Assembly (NCBI GenBank): GCA_013823245.1
Contig: PNLU01000013.1
Location: 1-48,451, forward strand
Source: Alcanivorax sp.
GTDB lineage: Bacteria; Pseudomonadota; Gammaproteobacteria; Pseudomonadales; Alcanivoracaceae
Direction of reading: 5' to 3'
DNA length: 48,451 nt
Positions 48,415 through 48,451 of this stretch are shown in pieces; position 1 is the first letter of the stretch; the number at the start of each line of letters is the position of its first letter. Under the pieces are notes generated by a model. That model had not been told where the DNA came from. It ran no database searches and was given only the letters and a program-made list of their open reading frames with translations. The position numbers and the translations under genes were made by a program.

Positions 48415-48451
48415 GCGCCTCCACAACGACGGCACACGGCAACAACGGTGA

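Overview
The window is about 48.5 kb of dense, GC-rich chromosome from a gammaproteobacterium. From memory, the order ispB | rplU-rpmA-obgE-proB | rpsT | murJ | ribF-ileS-lspA-fkpB-ispH | minor pilins | thiO | pilR-pilS | bamD | rluD-pgeF-clpB is the order of the Pseudomonas lineage. The later ilvIH, ilvY/ilvC, pssA and msrPQ blocks, and several accessory proteins (AdeT-like, PP0621-like, SelT/W/H-like), would suit an Alcanivorax-like marine relative. That placement is inference; nothing here fixes the genus. I saw no insertion sequence, prophage, CRISPR array, tRNA or rRNA gene.

Layout. 1-2222: the end of an AraC-type regulator, a HIT protein overlapping a small Cys-rich protein, and on the minus strand a Rdx-type protein and a YajG-like lipoprotein. 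2298-6951: ispB divergent from rplU-rpmA and obgE-proB, then rpsT, with two strong terminators. 7168-14704: murJ, then ribF-ileS-lspA-fkpB as overlapping genes, and ispH. 14837-21985: a minor-pilin and tip-adhesin cluster (fimU, pilV, pilW, pilX, pilY1, pilE, plus a separate fimT). 22029-28887: thiO, the PilSR two-component system on the minus strand, nadE and bamD. 28990-33873: rluD-pgeF-clpB with a heat-shock-type promoter, and a small secreted DUF4124 protein. 34251-36463: ilvI-ilvH behind a long leader. 36614-42007: accessory genes, namely an SDR divergent from a merR operon, a GST / NTF2-like / AdeT-like operon, and a TetR regulator. 42032-48298: ilvY divergent from ilvC, pssA, an aldehyde dehydrogenase and msrP-msrQ. 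The last 150 bases hold a strong, rRNA-style promoter firing out of the window.

How the genes work together. Translation and envelope housekeeping dominate. ileS supplies Ile-tRNA, while ilvI/ilvH and ilvC under IlvY make branched-chain amino acids. lspA and bamD serve lipoprotein maturation and outer-membrane assembly, murJ and pgeF act in peptidoglycan synthesis, ispH and ispB in isoprenoid/quinone supply, and pssA in phospholipid synthesis. The pilus block builds the priming and tip complex of type IV pili and sits beside its sensor-regulator pair. The extra FimT carries a GRxR motif that in other bacteria binds DNA during natural transformation.

I did not find a clear, wholly new system. 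The best leads are a 116-bp imperfect palindrome in the apparent 5' leader of the ribF operon, a 22-bp dyad in front of fimT, a possible leader peptide in front of ilvI, and the poorly characterised AdeT-like/NTF2-like/GST operon.
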